This document shows positions 8,401-16,183 of a stretch of DNA of 64,000 nucleotides, in pieces; positions within the stretch are counted from its first letter, which is position 1, and each line of letters starts with the position of its first letter. The notes beneath the pieces are model-generated. The model saw only the letters and a list, made by a program, of their open reading frames with translations, made no database searches and had not been told where the DNA came from. Position numbers and translations under genes: made by a program. The stretch comes from Agarilytica rhodophyticola (GTDB taxonomy: Bacteria; Pseudomonadota; Gammaproteobacteria; Pseudomonadales; Cellvibrionaceae), in contig NZ_CP020038.1 in the NCBI RefSeq assembly GCF_002157225.2, positions 2,441,001 to 2,505,000 on the forward strand, given 5' to 3'.

Positions 8401-10761
8401 ATTAGCGCGAACCACATACGCTACTTTTTTGCGTGCACCTGTGTATGCCCCTTTTATTGACGCTCGCAGTCCATGGGGGCGTACACTTTCACCATCTTCA
8501 GATAGTGTTGCCCTGCCAAATTTCCTTAAATCCCAACCTGCTGATACGCCAACAGTTCCCTTGGTGTTAGAGCTACGTTCCAGTGCGGGAGTTGGCGCCG
8601 TCCCTTTACGCTCGCGAGCATGTAAAGGAAGACGGTCTTCAAACTCTAGTCTTCCTTTTAAGAATATACCCGATTCTTTAGCAGATTCATGAGTTTGTGA
8701 AGCCAAGTGAGATGTATCTCGCAAGACCGTGAGAGCTTCGGTCGTCTCTTTATTGAGATTCCCCTTTGCTAATTGACCATCTGCGTACTCTGCGAGCTTG
8801 GTATAACCTCTCATAATGTTTTCGTTTGCTTCAATTCCTTTTCCAACCAGCTCGGACTCAGTAAGTGATGGACTCAATGTGCTTTTTATTGCGTCCAGTT
8901 TTGTTTGGACATCGTTGACAATATTATTGATTTCTTGTGATTGCCAGGCTTTAGCATTTACTCCTTTTCCTGCAGAGCTGAACATGCTCATTGCGCTTGC
9001 CGCATCATCGATAATATCTTTCATTATCGCAGGCTTTTCGACACCAACTTCTTGCCGTGACAAGATTCCAGCTAAGGATCTGTGCAATTGATGAGAGTCG
9101 ATTTTAAAGTTAGGGTGATCTAATTTATGGCTAATCTTGCCCATAAGCTCACGTGACTCTTCTGTTACCCCCGTATCACCTGTTTTTGCTTCAAGCTCGG
9201 TTGTCATCCTGCTATACATTAAGTGCATACTTCGCATTGTTCCCAGCCTTCCTTCTCTGTGCTTAATGCCAAGGTTTTTGTAGGTATTATCACCTAGATC
9301 ATTTTCTATCTGATGTTTTTGTTCACGCAGTTTTTTTTGTACCGCATTATTTTTACGGCCACCTTTATCTATTTGTTGGGTTACCTCGCTGTAGCGGTCC
9401 AGCATGTCTTGGAACTTTTGAAGCCCTTGATGCAGCTGAGCTGGGCTTGCATCTTTAAGATTGACTCCGTTCATTAGCTTATCTTTCATAAATGGCTCAT
9501 ATTTTTCCGTTGCTCTAACCAGTGGACTGTTATGAGCTTCGAATTCTTCTTTAGTGGGACGAGCTGCTTCTGAAGAGGGGCCCTGAACTGGGCGAGTAGT
9601 ATCACTCTTTACACTGGTTGAAACTGCCGACATATCTTTCTTGAGTTGTTCTGCATTATGTCGAAAATTTGGTTTTTGTAGCTTTGAAGACAGTTGCTCC
9701 ATCGTGTCTGTTAAGCTTGCATCGATGCTTTCACCTTGCTGTTGGCGCTGATTCACCTCAGCTTTAATTCGCGCATTAATTAAATTAATTGCTTTAAGTG
9801 CGTCTTGACGCTTCCCCCTGCGTGTCACACCGAAATTCTTTTGACCTCCTGCGCCCAGTTCATTTTCCACTTCATGTTTGGTTTGGCGCGCTTGTGTCAA
9901 GGGGTTTGACTGTCTATTTAAACGTTGGGTGAATCTGTTTTTCTTATCGCTTGAATCTATTTGTGTGACTGCACTATCATACCGATCAAATAGTGTCTCC
10001 AATTTTTTTAATGCTCCCTGCAATTCGCCTAGATTAGCCTCACTGAGGGCCGTGTTACTGAGCAACTTGTTTTCGATAAAAGGTAAATATGCCTTGGTTG
10101 CCTCAGGCAAAGAAATAGATGAATTGGCTTGTGTTGACTTGCCAGCAGCTGCAGGAGTAGGAGAGTGGCGATACGCCTTAGGCTCGAGCAAGTCATAGTG
10201 CTCATGACCTTCTCTAGTTTTTCCTTGAAGGAAAAGAATAGGTGACTGTGTTTGTCCTGTAGCGGGGCGACGATCTTCTCCAGGCAAATCTTTATTATGC
10301 GCGGGAATTGCTTCTTTTAGGTTATATTGACCATCACTTTCTTCTAGAACATGTATCTCTCTACCTAGTGCTTGAGCAGCGATATACAGAAGTAGGTCAC
10401 CTTGATCGTTATTCCAATGCCCCTTAGGCGATAACAACTGATCAAGTGCAGTTACACCATCATTACCTTCGAAAAATGGATTCGTTGATAGCTCTGCTCG
10501 ATTCTCATTTACATAGGCTCTAAGAAAATTTTTTAAGCCCTTGACAGCTTGCTGATCTGAATTATTGCCTAAAGCTTCATTGAGACCATGATAAATACAA
10601 TTATCATCAGCAGGCATTTTGTTGACATTGAAGTCTGATTTAGGTAATGGTTTCCGCGTTTGCGTAGAGTCTGCTTTGGGTTGGTTGTTGGAAGGAGTCG
10701 CCTGTTGGCGATTAAACCTACCTAGACTTTTAAAGGGATTGTGAGAGATATTATTGAACAC
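5497..10761 (-). CDS. Giant OTU-domain protein, putative secreted effector
   Basis: About 1,755 residues with no signal peptide. Residues 1-50 are Ser/Asn/Gln/Pro-rich and disordered. An OTU cysteine-protease (deubiquitinase-like) domain covers about 48-198, with Asp55, Asn57 and Cys58 in ADDNCIYHGL and the closing His191 in GHEHYDLL. Two homologous helical modules follow (about 228-380 and 424-570), sharing YxPF, DRYxxxTQID, ENxLG, KNxG and KLxxPNF. The rest alternates helical segments with Gly/Ser/Val-rich beta-strand patches (about 735-1025, 1240-1330 and 1395-1440). Four WxxxE motifs occur near 609, 967, 1227 and 1581. The size, helix-plus-beta layout and WxxxE motifs recall AvrE-type type III effectors, but I cannot show homology. 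The frame opens at a GTG at 10770, but AGGAA abuts it. The GTG three codons in has 9-base spacing from AGGAA and is my choice. OTU fold likely; role inferred. Confidence 0.7.
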   Translation of the reverse strand: MFNNISHNPFKSLGRFNRQQATPSNNQPKADSTQTRKPLPKSDFNVNKMPADDNCIYHGLNEALGNNSDQQAVKGLKNFLRAYVNENRAELSTNPFFEGNDGVTALDQLLSPKGHWNNDQGDLLLYIAAQALGREIHVLEESDGQYNLKEAIPAHNKDLPGEDRRPATGQTQSPILFLQGKTREGHEHYDLLEPKAYRHSPTPAAAGKSTQANSSISLPEATKAYLPFIENKLLSNTALSEANLGELQGALKKLETLFDRYDSAVTQIDSSDKKNRFTQRLNRQSNPLTQARQTKHEVENELGAGGQKNFGVTRRGKRQDALKAINLINARIKAEVNQRQQQGESIDASLTDTMEQLSSKLQKPNFRHNAEQLKKDMSAVSTSVKSDTTRPVQGPSSEAARPTKEEFEAHNSPLVRATEKYEPFMKDKLMNGVNLKDASPAQLHQGLQKFQDMLDRYSEVTQQIDKGGRKNNAVQKKLREQKHQIENDLGDNTYKNLGIKHREGRLGTMRSMHLMYSRMTTELEAKTGDTGVTEESRELMGKISHKLDHPNFKIDSHQLHRSLAGILSRQEVGVEKPAIMKDIIDDAASAMSMFSSAGKGVNAKAWQSQEINNIVNDVQTKLDAIKSTLSPSLTESELVGKGIEANENIMRGYTKLAEYADGQLAKGNLNKETTEALTVLRDTSHLASQTHESAKESGIFLKGRLEFEDRLPLHARERKGTAPTPALERSSNTKGTVGVSAGWDLRKFGRATLSEDGESVRPHGLRASIKGAYTGARKKVAYVVRANDANLFSANVTNSSHKFGIDGGVAFKTKAVQGALGEINLGLTADGSVSYTKQTGSVALGSTPATVFGSHHAPKLLNGQAAGSRIGLLAKFTGIDDAFGTRKLNKVSEVTLKLGYNNDDQIADGFRALFGNNVETIYDRKGKGPLAETFTSPELKRSTVADGHETKGVMSQLLPSPLWESKEYQRETWEGRGSVKGSATADATGSIPFIPKFKVGAKAGIGGSYSVANTSRIVRSAKLPHEMFSPGLNLSPRRSMQYVQEYFSQASSADKTIAKPIANAMGFENTADYFKAITDSFGEGGPKIRNINSQQLTQRYNDFQKDVNLIDQFYLQPHNSIRQKQLPQVQAAIERINNNFGAQLPSIDESNISELQVATKKGYTENYQRFQDTSVAILGGFSAAGGAIKLMANERAENPQQKAMLTEAADSLLGSINDQAMPWNRKEMSNRATYVRQVVAPNFSHAVTTSLNAEARVFHGRHGGEYSVSGIADDGAGAILSANSPGTGFNVNQSKTTTTLPDTVTDPGQTGITRNTVTTHQKLTGPFRDFRKADTLKGKLREAALQLATSKQEIDYLQTRKKTQAYTAKPDDPIKRAREFTAYRSTATKEERSVGVNLSGAVPTPLPIKVNLGIGRTQGKNDYTLDGFTYGNDVGAMAIIGEKIFKDHDIDMKKVADFIAASQQEGGPVFDFIDRMDNRFAEGILGDKQYDHMSAILSKFRNAGFVEGSVDGQQSLKHPVLNDEGMATPVSEDQLHNSKGQPLDLSTDKKYIDRSGFFGYAIARYDEGLIQDAYKHWQSYEQPFPNISEIDGLLSKPVPAEIQHKDDNGQPIAQTRQQWLKSASMEQRKDFYQNDPEGQQMLFNYLKVLSFSASLNDVIFQNNSHRMMHDTEQVEHVNGLFAAPPQEPVDTIQRPLTQAEAQAILDDPKKMQELLNNPIDYTEEGLIAKEVPLPAGSSNRAADHIERDPARRRR

Positions 10762-11602
10762 GACGCACACTTCCTACATTAGTTAATAAATGATTGATGG
10801 ATATTGCTAATACTCGCCACTACTAGTGTTTACATTGATATCTTTTCTTGCTAGGAAATATCATAAGTCTTGAAATCCTTATAATAGTCTTCTCCCTTTT
10901 CACTGTTTTAAATATTTATCTATCACCTCTATTAACAGATTAATGGCAATTAACATACACTTAACTCCTACTAAACTTTTGGCATTTAAAGCTGCTTTTG
11001 TTAGTGCATAGAGAAATGAGTATTGCCTATATTGTAAAAATTAGAAGGTGTAATAATTAGGTTCAACAGCTGCATATTGTAAGTAGGATACGAGCCAAGA
11101 AAGTTCGGCATGTTATTTTTTAAATATATTATCTATGAATAAAAAAGAATTTTTCATTTTATTCATTAAGTTGTAATGAATTATTAAGTGGCAATAAATA
11201 TATGTATGCACCTTTTAGTGGCAGGTAGTGGCAGGCTAGTTGAATGCTTTATTGAGCCAATAAAAAATTATGATTTTATCATTGACAAACGTTATGGGTT
11301 CGTTAGCCACTTGTGGCCTACTAATAAAAGCTAATAAGAAAAACACTTATATATAGTTAAAAATCAATTTAAAATAATTATGTTTTGATAAAACGTTATA
11401 TTATTTTTCTTTTTTTGCAGTACAACATAGTGTAAGTCTTAGTGTATTAATGTTTTTATTTTTATCTTTTTTATGATTAAACGTAAATTCGATTTATTAT
11501 GATTTATAATATTTAGTTTTCTTTTTTGTCTTCTAAAATTTTTTTTTGCAAGCAGGAAGTTTAAAATAACGTTGGCACGTATTTAATATAATGTATTGTG
11601 TG
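10762..11602. other. A+T-rich non-coding stretch upstream of the OTU gene
   Basis: About 840 bases between the divergent-facing OTU gene start and the LysR gene end carry no convincing frame. The stretch is extremely A+T-rich, with several T runs, and contains a 10-base tandem duplication (TAGTGGCAGG twice, 11216-11235). It presumably holds the promoter of the OTU gene. I saw no type III (hrp-box-like) promoter in it. Such A+T-rich leaders are typical of H-NS-silenced acquired genes. Confidence 0.5.
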
Positions 11603-12493
11603 CTATTGGTAACTGCTTTGTGCGATATCAGCCATATTGAGAACGGCTTCTGATGTTTCGTCTTCACGAAAGGCAATTGCTAGCTCTGCGCGGATGGTGT
11701 TGTTCTCAAGTGGCAAAAATACCACGTTATCAATCGATAAGTTACTAGCGGACTTAGGAACGATTGCTACCCCGTAGCCTGATGACACCAGCGTTACAGC
11801 CGTTAAGAAGTCTCGCGTTTTATGTGTCACTCTATGCTTAGCTTGGTTGCCAAGTATTAATGCTACCTGCTGTTCAAATCCTGCAGGCTCATCAAACTGA
11901 GGCTCAATAAAGGATTCTGTGTGCAGCATGTCAACGCTTATGGTACTCATGCTCGCAAGTTTATGGTTAGAGGCTAAAGCGACTCGCAAATCTTCGTAAT
12001 GAAGTATTTTAGTCTTAATTCTCGAATCAAGTTGCGAGTGTGGCCTAACAAAGCCTATGTCTAATTGTTGACTAGATATTGCAGAATACTGTTTGGGTGT
12101 TGTAATTTCTTGGAGACTTAATGTAACCCCAGGCCATTTTTCATGAAATATGCGCAATACTTTAGGCAAGAGGCCTGAAAATACAGCTGATGCCACGTAC
12201 CCAACCTTTATGTGTCCTACTTCTCCTCTTCCTGCTCGTTTTCCTATATGTTCGGCATAGTCAATTTGCGCTAATGCCTTTCTCGCTTCATCAAGGAATA
12301 ACTGACCTGCTGTTGTCAGAGTGACCAACGATCGCTTGTTCCGGTTAAGGAGTTTGGTTCCTAGCGACTTTTCAAGGTTTAGTATTTGTGTGCTTAAGGC
12401 TGATTGAGTGACAAAGAGCCGATCTGCTGCGCGAGAGAAGTGACGTTCTTCAGCAGTAGCTACAAAGTATCTGAGGGGTTTTGAATCTAACAT
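11603..12493 (-). CDS. LysR-family transcriptional regulator
   Basis: The 296-residue product has the N-terminal LysR helix-turn-helix (LRYFVATAEERHFSRAADRL, then VTQSALSTQI, about residues 7-36). A linker helix follows, then a periplasmic-binding-protein-like effector domain from about residue 92 (GHIKVGYVASAVFSGLLPKV). It is divergent from glaH-lhgO with a 101-base intergenic region containing a dyad, the standard arrangement for a LysR regulator controlling its neighbour. It probably activates glutarate or 2-hydroxyglutarate use. In Pseudomonas and E. coli the equivalent operon is controlled by a GntR-type protein, so the LysR arrangement here is different. The inducer is inferred. Confidence 0.93.
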   Translation of the reverse strand: MLDSKPLRYFVATAEERHFSRAADRLFVTQSALSTQILNLEKSLGTKLLNRNKRSLVTLTTAGQLFLDEARKALAQIDYAEHIGKRAGRGEVGHIKVGYVASAVFSGLLPKVLRIFHEKWPGVTLSLQEITTPKQYSAISSQQLDIGFVRPHSQLDSRIKTKILHYEDLRVALASNHKLASMSTISVDMLHTESFIEPQFDEPAGFEQQVALILGNQAKHRVTHKTRDFLTAVTLVSSGYGVAIVPKSASNLSIDNVVFLPLENNTIRAELAIAFREDETSEAVLNMADIAQSSYQ

Positions 12494-12499
12494 TTTTAA

Positions 12500-12522
12500 T
12501 TAGATAAATCGATTAAAACTAA
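12500..12522. promoter_or_regulatory. Candidate LysR operator between lysR and glaH
   Basis: A dyad with central AATCGATT (12507-12514) flanked by TTAG (12500-12503) and CTAA (12519-12522) lies just upstream of the LysR gene start, in the divergent promoter region. This is where LysR proteins bind to repress themselves and activate the neighbour. Assignment rests on position and symmetry only. Confidence 0.4.
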
Positions 12523-12594
12523 ATAATAAACAATTAGATTAGATTATACAACTGATGGATAGTATGCCTGTTATGAATGAATAGACAATGAAGT

Positions 12595-13566
12595 ATGATG
12601 AAAAAGACGCCGCCACAGAATAACTACTACTCAAACCGAAAGTTCAATGTTGCTAAACATAAGCACCATACAAGGCTAAAAAGCATTGAACTTACAACGG
12701 ATGTTATCGAGGATTTTCTCGATCAAGTAAAGACGATCGATATTCAAAGCTTGGAATATGTTCCATTTCTTCGATTTTGTTTGGCTGACAAACTATTAAA
12801 AAGCCTAGGAGAAGAATTTTTCCATATCATTACGCAAACAATATATGATCGCGCTAGCGGAGGTTTTACCATAAACTTTAATAGCGCCTGTACTGATCAT
12901 GACGGCTTTATAAAACTAGGAACTGCAGTTGCTCATCTGCTGGGAGCCGCGAATCATGATGCGATGTCTGGAACTTTTTTTGCGAAGTTTTCTGTTAAAC
13001 ATAGCGATAACAGCGACTCTTATCTACGCCAGGCCTACCGCTTATTTACCTTACATACTGATGGGACGTTTGTTGATGAACAAACGGATTGGCTGTTAAT
13101 GATGAAATTTTCACAACAACATGCTGTAGGTGGTGAGTCTAGGGTTTTGCATCTGGACGATTGGTTGGAAATCGACACTTATGCAGATAACCCGATTGGG
13201 CGATTGCCGTTTGAATACAAAGCACCAAGTTCTAAAAATGCCAATGATAAGGTTTATAGACCATTATTTTTTAATAATGAATTCGGCTTGTGTATTTCTT
13301 TTATTGATCAATTCATTCAGCCAAAAACTATTGAACAGGGAGTATTTCTCCGTGATCTTTCGCAGTCTATGGAAGTATCAAAGGGGACAAAACAGTTACC
13401 GCTCCCTATTGGAGGTATTATTGTTTTAAATAATCATTTTTGGCTTCATGGTCGTGCACCTTTTGAAGAAAATATACAATTGCATCGAGTACTAATGCGT
13501 CAGCGGGGTGCATTTGCCCCACTCAAATACCAGCAGTTGAGTGGCGGAGTAAATGTTTGTGAGTAA
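12595..13566 (+). CDS. glaH: Glutarate 2-hydroxylase (CsiD/GlaH family)
   Basis: The 323-residue product is a Fe(II)/2-oxoglutarate dioxygenase of the CsiD family. It shows the iron-binding LHTDGTF motif (His154, Asp156) and the distal His285 in NNHFWLHGRAPF, followed by LHRVLMRQRG, which supplies the 2-oxoglutarate-binding arginine. The family converts glutarate to L-2-hydroxyglutarate, with succinate and CO2 as co-products. The following gene, overlapping by 14 bases, encodes the oxidase that uses this product, so the two form a translationally coupled pathway that feeds lysine-derived glutarate into 2-oxoglutarate. The length matches the family (about 325). Two adjacent ATG codons open the frame at 12595 and 12598. 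The ribosome binding site is weak. Confidence 0.93.
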   Translation: MMKKTPPQNNYYSNRKFNVAKHKHHTRLKSIELTTDVIEDFLDQVKTIDIQSLEYVPFLRFCLADKLLKSLGEEFFHIITQTIYDRASGGFTINFNSACTDHDGFIKLGTAVAHLLGAANHDAMSGTFFAKFSVKHSDNSDSYLRQAYRLFTLHTDGTFVDEQTDWLLMMKFSQQHAVGGESRVLHLDDWLEIDTYADNPIGRLPFEYKAPSSKNANDKVYRPLFFNNEFGLCISFIDQFIQPKTIEQGVFLRDLSQSMEVSKGTKQLPLPIGGIIVLNNHFWLHGRAPFEENIQLHRVLMRQRGAFAPLKYQQLSGGVNVCE

Positions 13567-14764
13567 AAAAACAGATTACATTATTATTGGCGGAGGTATC
13601 GTCGGATTGGCAACTGCCTTAAAACTTGCTGAAAGATTTCCTCAAAAAAGTATTCGTATTCTAGAAAAAGAATCGCAGCTTGCTAAGCATCAAACCGGTA
13701 ATAATAGTGGTGTTGTACACGCAGGTGTTTACTACCAGCCCGGTAGTTTGAAAGCCGAATTTTGTCGTCGGGGAGGCTCTATGATAGAAGAGTTCTGTCG
13801 ACTCCACCAAATACCGTTTAATCGATGTGGAAAACTGATCGTGGCGACCAACCCTCTTGAGGTAGAGCGTCTAAAAGAATTAAAAGCACGCTGTGAAGCT
13901 AATGGCATACAGCCGCGCTGGTTAATAAGAAAAGAATTTCAAGCACTGGAACCTAATATTGAAGGACTTGCTGCGTTGCATGTACGAGAAAGTGCTATTA
14001 CAGACTATTGCGCGATCACCTTAAAGATAGCAGAGTTACTAGTTTCCAAAGGCCATCATATTGAATTGGAAACACAAGCAATGGATATTGATGAGGCCAA
14101 TGATAAAGTATCCGTTGACACTGATAATGGTAGTTATACATGTGATTATTTGATTGCTTGTGGCGGATTACTTGCGGACAGGCTTGCAAGCATGTGCAAG
14201 TTGGATTTGGACTTTCGTATCATACCTTTTCGCGGTGAGTATTTTGAATTGATACCGGCAAAAAATCATATTGTAAAAAATATGATTTATCCTGTGCCCG
14301 ATCCGACAATGCCTTTTCTTGGAATCCATCTTACACCGACTATAAATGGGCAAGTGACAGTAGGGCCAAACGCTGTTCTTGCATTAAAAAGGGAAGGTTA
14401 TACATGGAGTGACATAAGTTTTCGAGATATGTTTGAGATGTTAAAGTTTAATGGTTTTTGGAAAGTCATGAAGCATAACTGGCAGGCAGCTATTAGTGAA
14501 TTTAGTCATTCACTTTCTAAGCGCAGATATCTTGAAGAGTGCAAAAAATACTGCCCATCGTTGAAACTAGAGGATTTAGCTAAAAAATCTTCAGGTGTTC
14601 GTGCTCAAGCAGTATTATACGACGGCACATTGGTTCACGATTTTTTATTGCGAAGGACTGGGCGCACACTTCACGTGTGTAATGCCCCTTCACCAGCAGC
14701 AACATCTTGCTTCGCTATCGCAAATCACTTGCTGGATCTTATAGCGGAAGATCGTATATTATAG
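13553..14764 (+). CDS. lhgO: L-2-hydroxyglutarate oxidase/dehydrogenase
   Basis: The 403-residue FAD enzyme carries the dinucleotide-binding IIIGGGIVGLATA motif at about residues 10-22. The family signature NNSGVVHAGVYYQPGS is at about 53-68, and the C-terminal GVRAQ ... VHDFLL segment is also present. It oxidises L-2-hydroxyglutarate to 2-oxoglutarate and passes electrons to the membrane quinone pool. Its start overlaps the end of glaH, so the two are coupled. GGAG at 13546-13549 is 3 bases from the ATG but 9 bases from an in-frame GTG at 13559, so translation may begin two codons later. No gabT, gabD or gabP follows, unlike the E. coli csiD operon. Confidence 0.93.
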   Translation: MFVSKKTDYIIIGGGIVGLATALKLAERFPQKSIRILEKESQLAKHQTGNNSGVVHAGVYYQPGSLKAEFCRRGGSMIEEFCRLHQIPFNRCGKLIVATNPLEVERLKELKARCEANGIQPRWLIRKEFQALEPNIEGLAALHVRESAITDYCAITLKIAELLVSKGHHIELETQAMDIDEANDKVSVDTDNGSYTCDYLIACGGLLADRLASMCKLDLDFRIIPFRGEYFELIPAKNHIVKNMIYPVPDPTMPFLGIHLTPTINGQVTVGPNAVLALKREGYTWSDISFRDMFEMLKFNGFWKVMKHNWQAAISEFSHSLSKRRYLEECKKYCPSLKLEDLAKKSSGVRAQAVLYDGTLVHDFLLRRTGRTLHVCNAPSPAATSCFAIANHLLDLIAEDRIL

Positions 14765-14839
14765 TTTAAAATTATTGAGTTGAATTTAAGAAATTCCGGT
14801 CTTTGTTTTTACTAAATAAAATACTAAGGAGAGTCGACG

Positions 14840-15805
14840 GTGAGGCGTGTTTTAGGCATTCTATTATTATTGTGTGGTGCAAAATTATATGCTCATACAT
14901 GGAATGAGCCTTGGCATAAAGAAGTGGTCGCTAAATCAACAGTATTTGGGTTGTATGAAGTAGTTAAAAGCTCTCGTTTCGTTTTAAAGTTGAAGCTAGT
15001 TAAGCATTTAGCTGGAGAAAAAACAAAGAAAAGGGTTAGCGTTTCAAACTACTACCTCTATGAAAGAGCCTCGTTGGCATCAGAATTAGATGATCACCCC
15101 TTTAACTACAGAAAAGGGCAGAAGGTTTATGTATTTCTTAAAAATGAAGGCAAGAAATATTCTATCGCAACACCTACTGCAGGCATAGATGAGGTAATGC
15201 ACGACGGCAGTGTCGCAGCTACTTATAGACATAGCCTTCATAGGGCTAAAGCTAACCCTCAAGACTATGAACTGTTGCAGACCTGTATTTTCAATCATCT
15301 GCATAGTCTAAAATGTTCATTAGAAGCCTTAGATATTATTAACAATGCTTTAAAGGAGCCCGTAGGTATACTTTCTGAAACAGCCTCAGATCAAGAAGCT
15401 GATAGATTCTTTCGCCAGCACGGAGCATTAGAGGCTTCATATATACTGTCATTGAATCACTCAATTGAAAGAATTCAGCCTTTCTTAGATTCGCAGTTCT
15501 TCCATGTTCAAACTAGTGCTGTAAGAGCTTTGTGGGCAAGTGATATTGTCGATAAAGAAGAAAGGTTAGTTTCATTTATCAAGTCCCCCAAAAAAGATGG
15601 AATGGCTAGGGTCATGGCTGTCGTTCTTCTCAACGACTCTTCTTCAAAAAATACGGTAGAAATACTTCGGCAATATGTAAAAGATGCGTCCGAAGAAGAG
15701 GTTTATCTAGGTGGTAGTCTAATGGATCCCAGGATTGGTACATGGTTTCCAGAAAGTATCAAAGCGGCCATTGAATGGTTTTTAGCGAAAAAACAGTCAC
15801 TTTAG
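14840..15805 (+). CDS. Exported protein of unknown function, HEAT-like C-terminus
   Basis: The 321-residue product has a signal peptide (RRVLGILLLLCGAKLYA, cleavage near Ala-His at residue 18-19). The N-terminal half, about residues 25-110, looks like a small beta-rich domain. Residues 190-320 are helical, with a spaced pattern (FFHVQTSAVRALWA, ARVMAVVLLND, TVEILRQYV, PESIKAAIEWF) resembling HEAT-like repeats used for protein contacts. I do not recognise the family. AAGGAG 8 bases before the GTG codon fixes the start. It follows lhgO by 75 bases on the same strand but has no obvious link to glutarate metabolism. Confidence 0.75.
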   Translation: MRRVLGILLLLCGAKLYAHTWNEPWHKEVVAKSTVFGLYEVVKSSRFVLKLKLVKHLAGEKTKKRVSVSNYYLYERASLASELDDHPFNYRKGQKVYVFLKNEGKKYSIATPTAGIDEVMHDGSVAATYRHSLHRAKANPQDYELLQTCIFNHLHSLKCSLEALDIINNALKEPVGILSETASDQEADRFFRQHGALEASYILSLNHSIERIQPFLDSQFFHVQTSAVRALWASDIVDKEERLVSFIKSPKKDGMARVMAVVLLNDSSSKNTVEILRQYVKDASEEEVYLGGSLMDPRIGTWFPESIKAAIEWFLAKKQSL

Positions 15806-16183
15806 TAAATGTCGAGGGATTGCTTTCGGCTTATTTATTTAGTGCTCAAGGGTTGTTCCATCATTTGACTTTCTTTCACTGTATATCTTGTGATATTCAG
15901 ACATTCTCATCTGTGGTTATTCAATATTAAATATGTCAGTACCTTAAAGGGGAGAAGTATAAGCATATTAATGTTTTAGATGACATTTAATATGTTGCCT
16001 CGCATTTATTTCGCTACAAACGCTAGAAAAATATATTTTTAAAAAGATGAACAATTCTTTTTTTTTTAATACTAACGTTCTAGACGTTCTGCATATGTGT
16101 TTTTTTTAGTTTTATATACCACTACCATCTTGTACGAATGTCTGTGACTCAATCTGAGATAAGATAAAAAAAGGCAAATACCA
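15806..16183. other. Non-coding stretch upstream of the lipoprotein gene
   Basis: About 380 A+T-rich bases with T runs near 16050-16065. It must hold the promoter of the lipoprotein gene, but I see no convincing -35/-10 pair, hairpin or small gene. Confidence 0.5.

Noticed and set aside
10762-11602. Search for a type III secretion (hrp-box-like) promoter upstream of the OTU gene
   Set aside because: No GGAACC-type element with a CCAC box at suitable spacing was found by eye.
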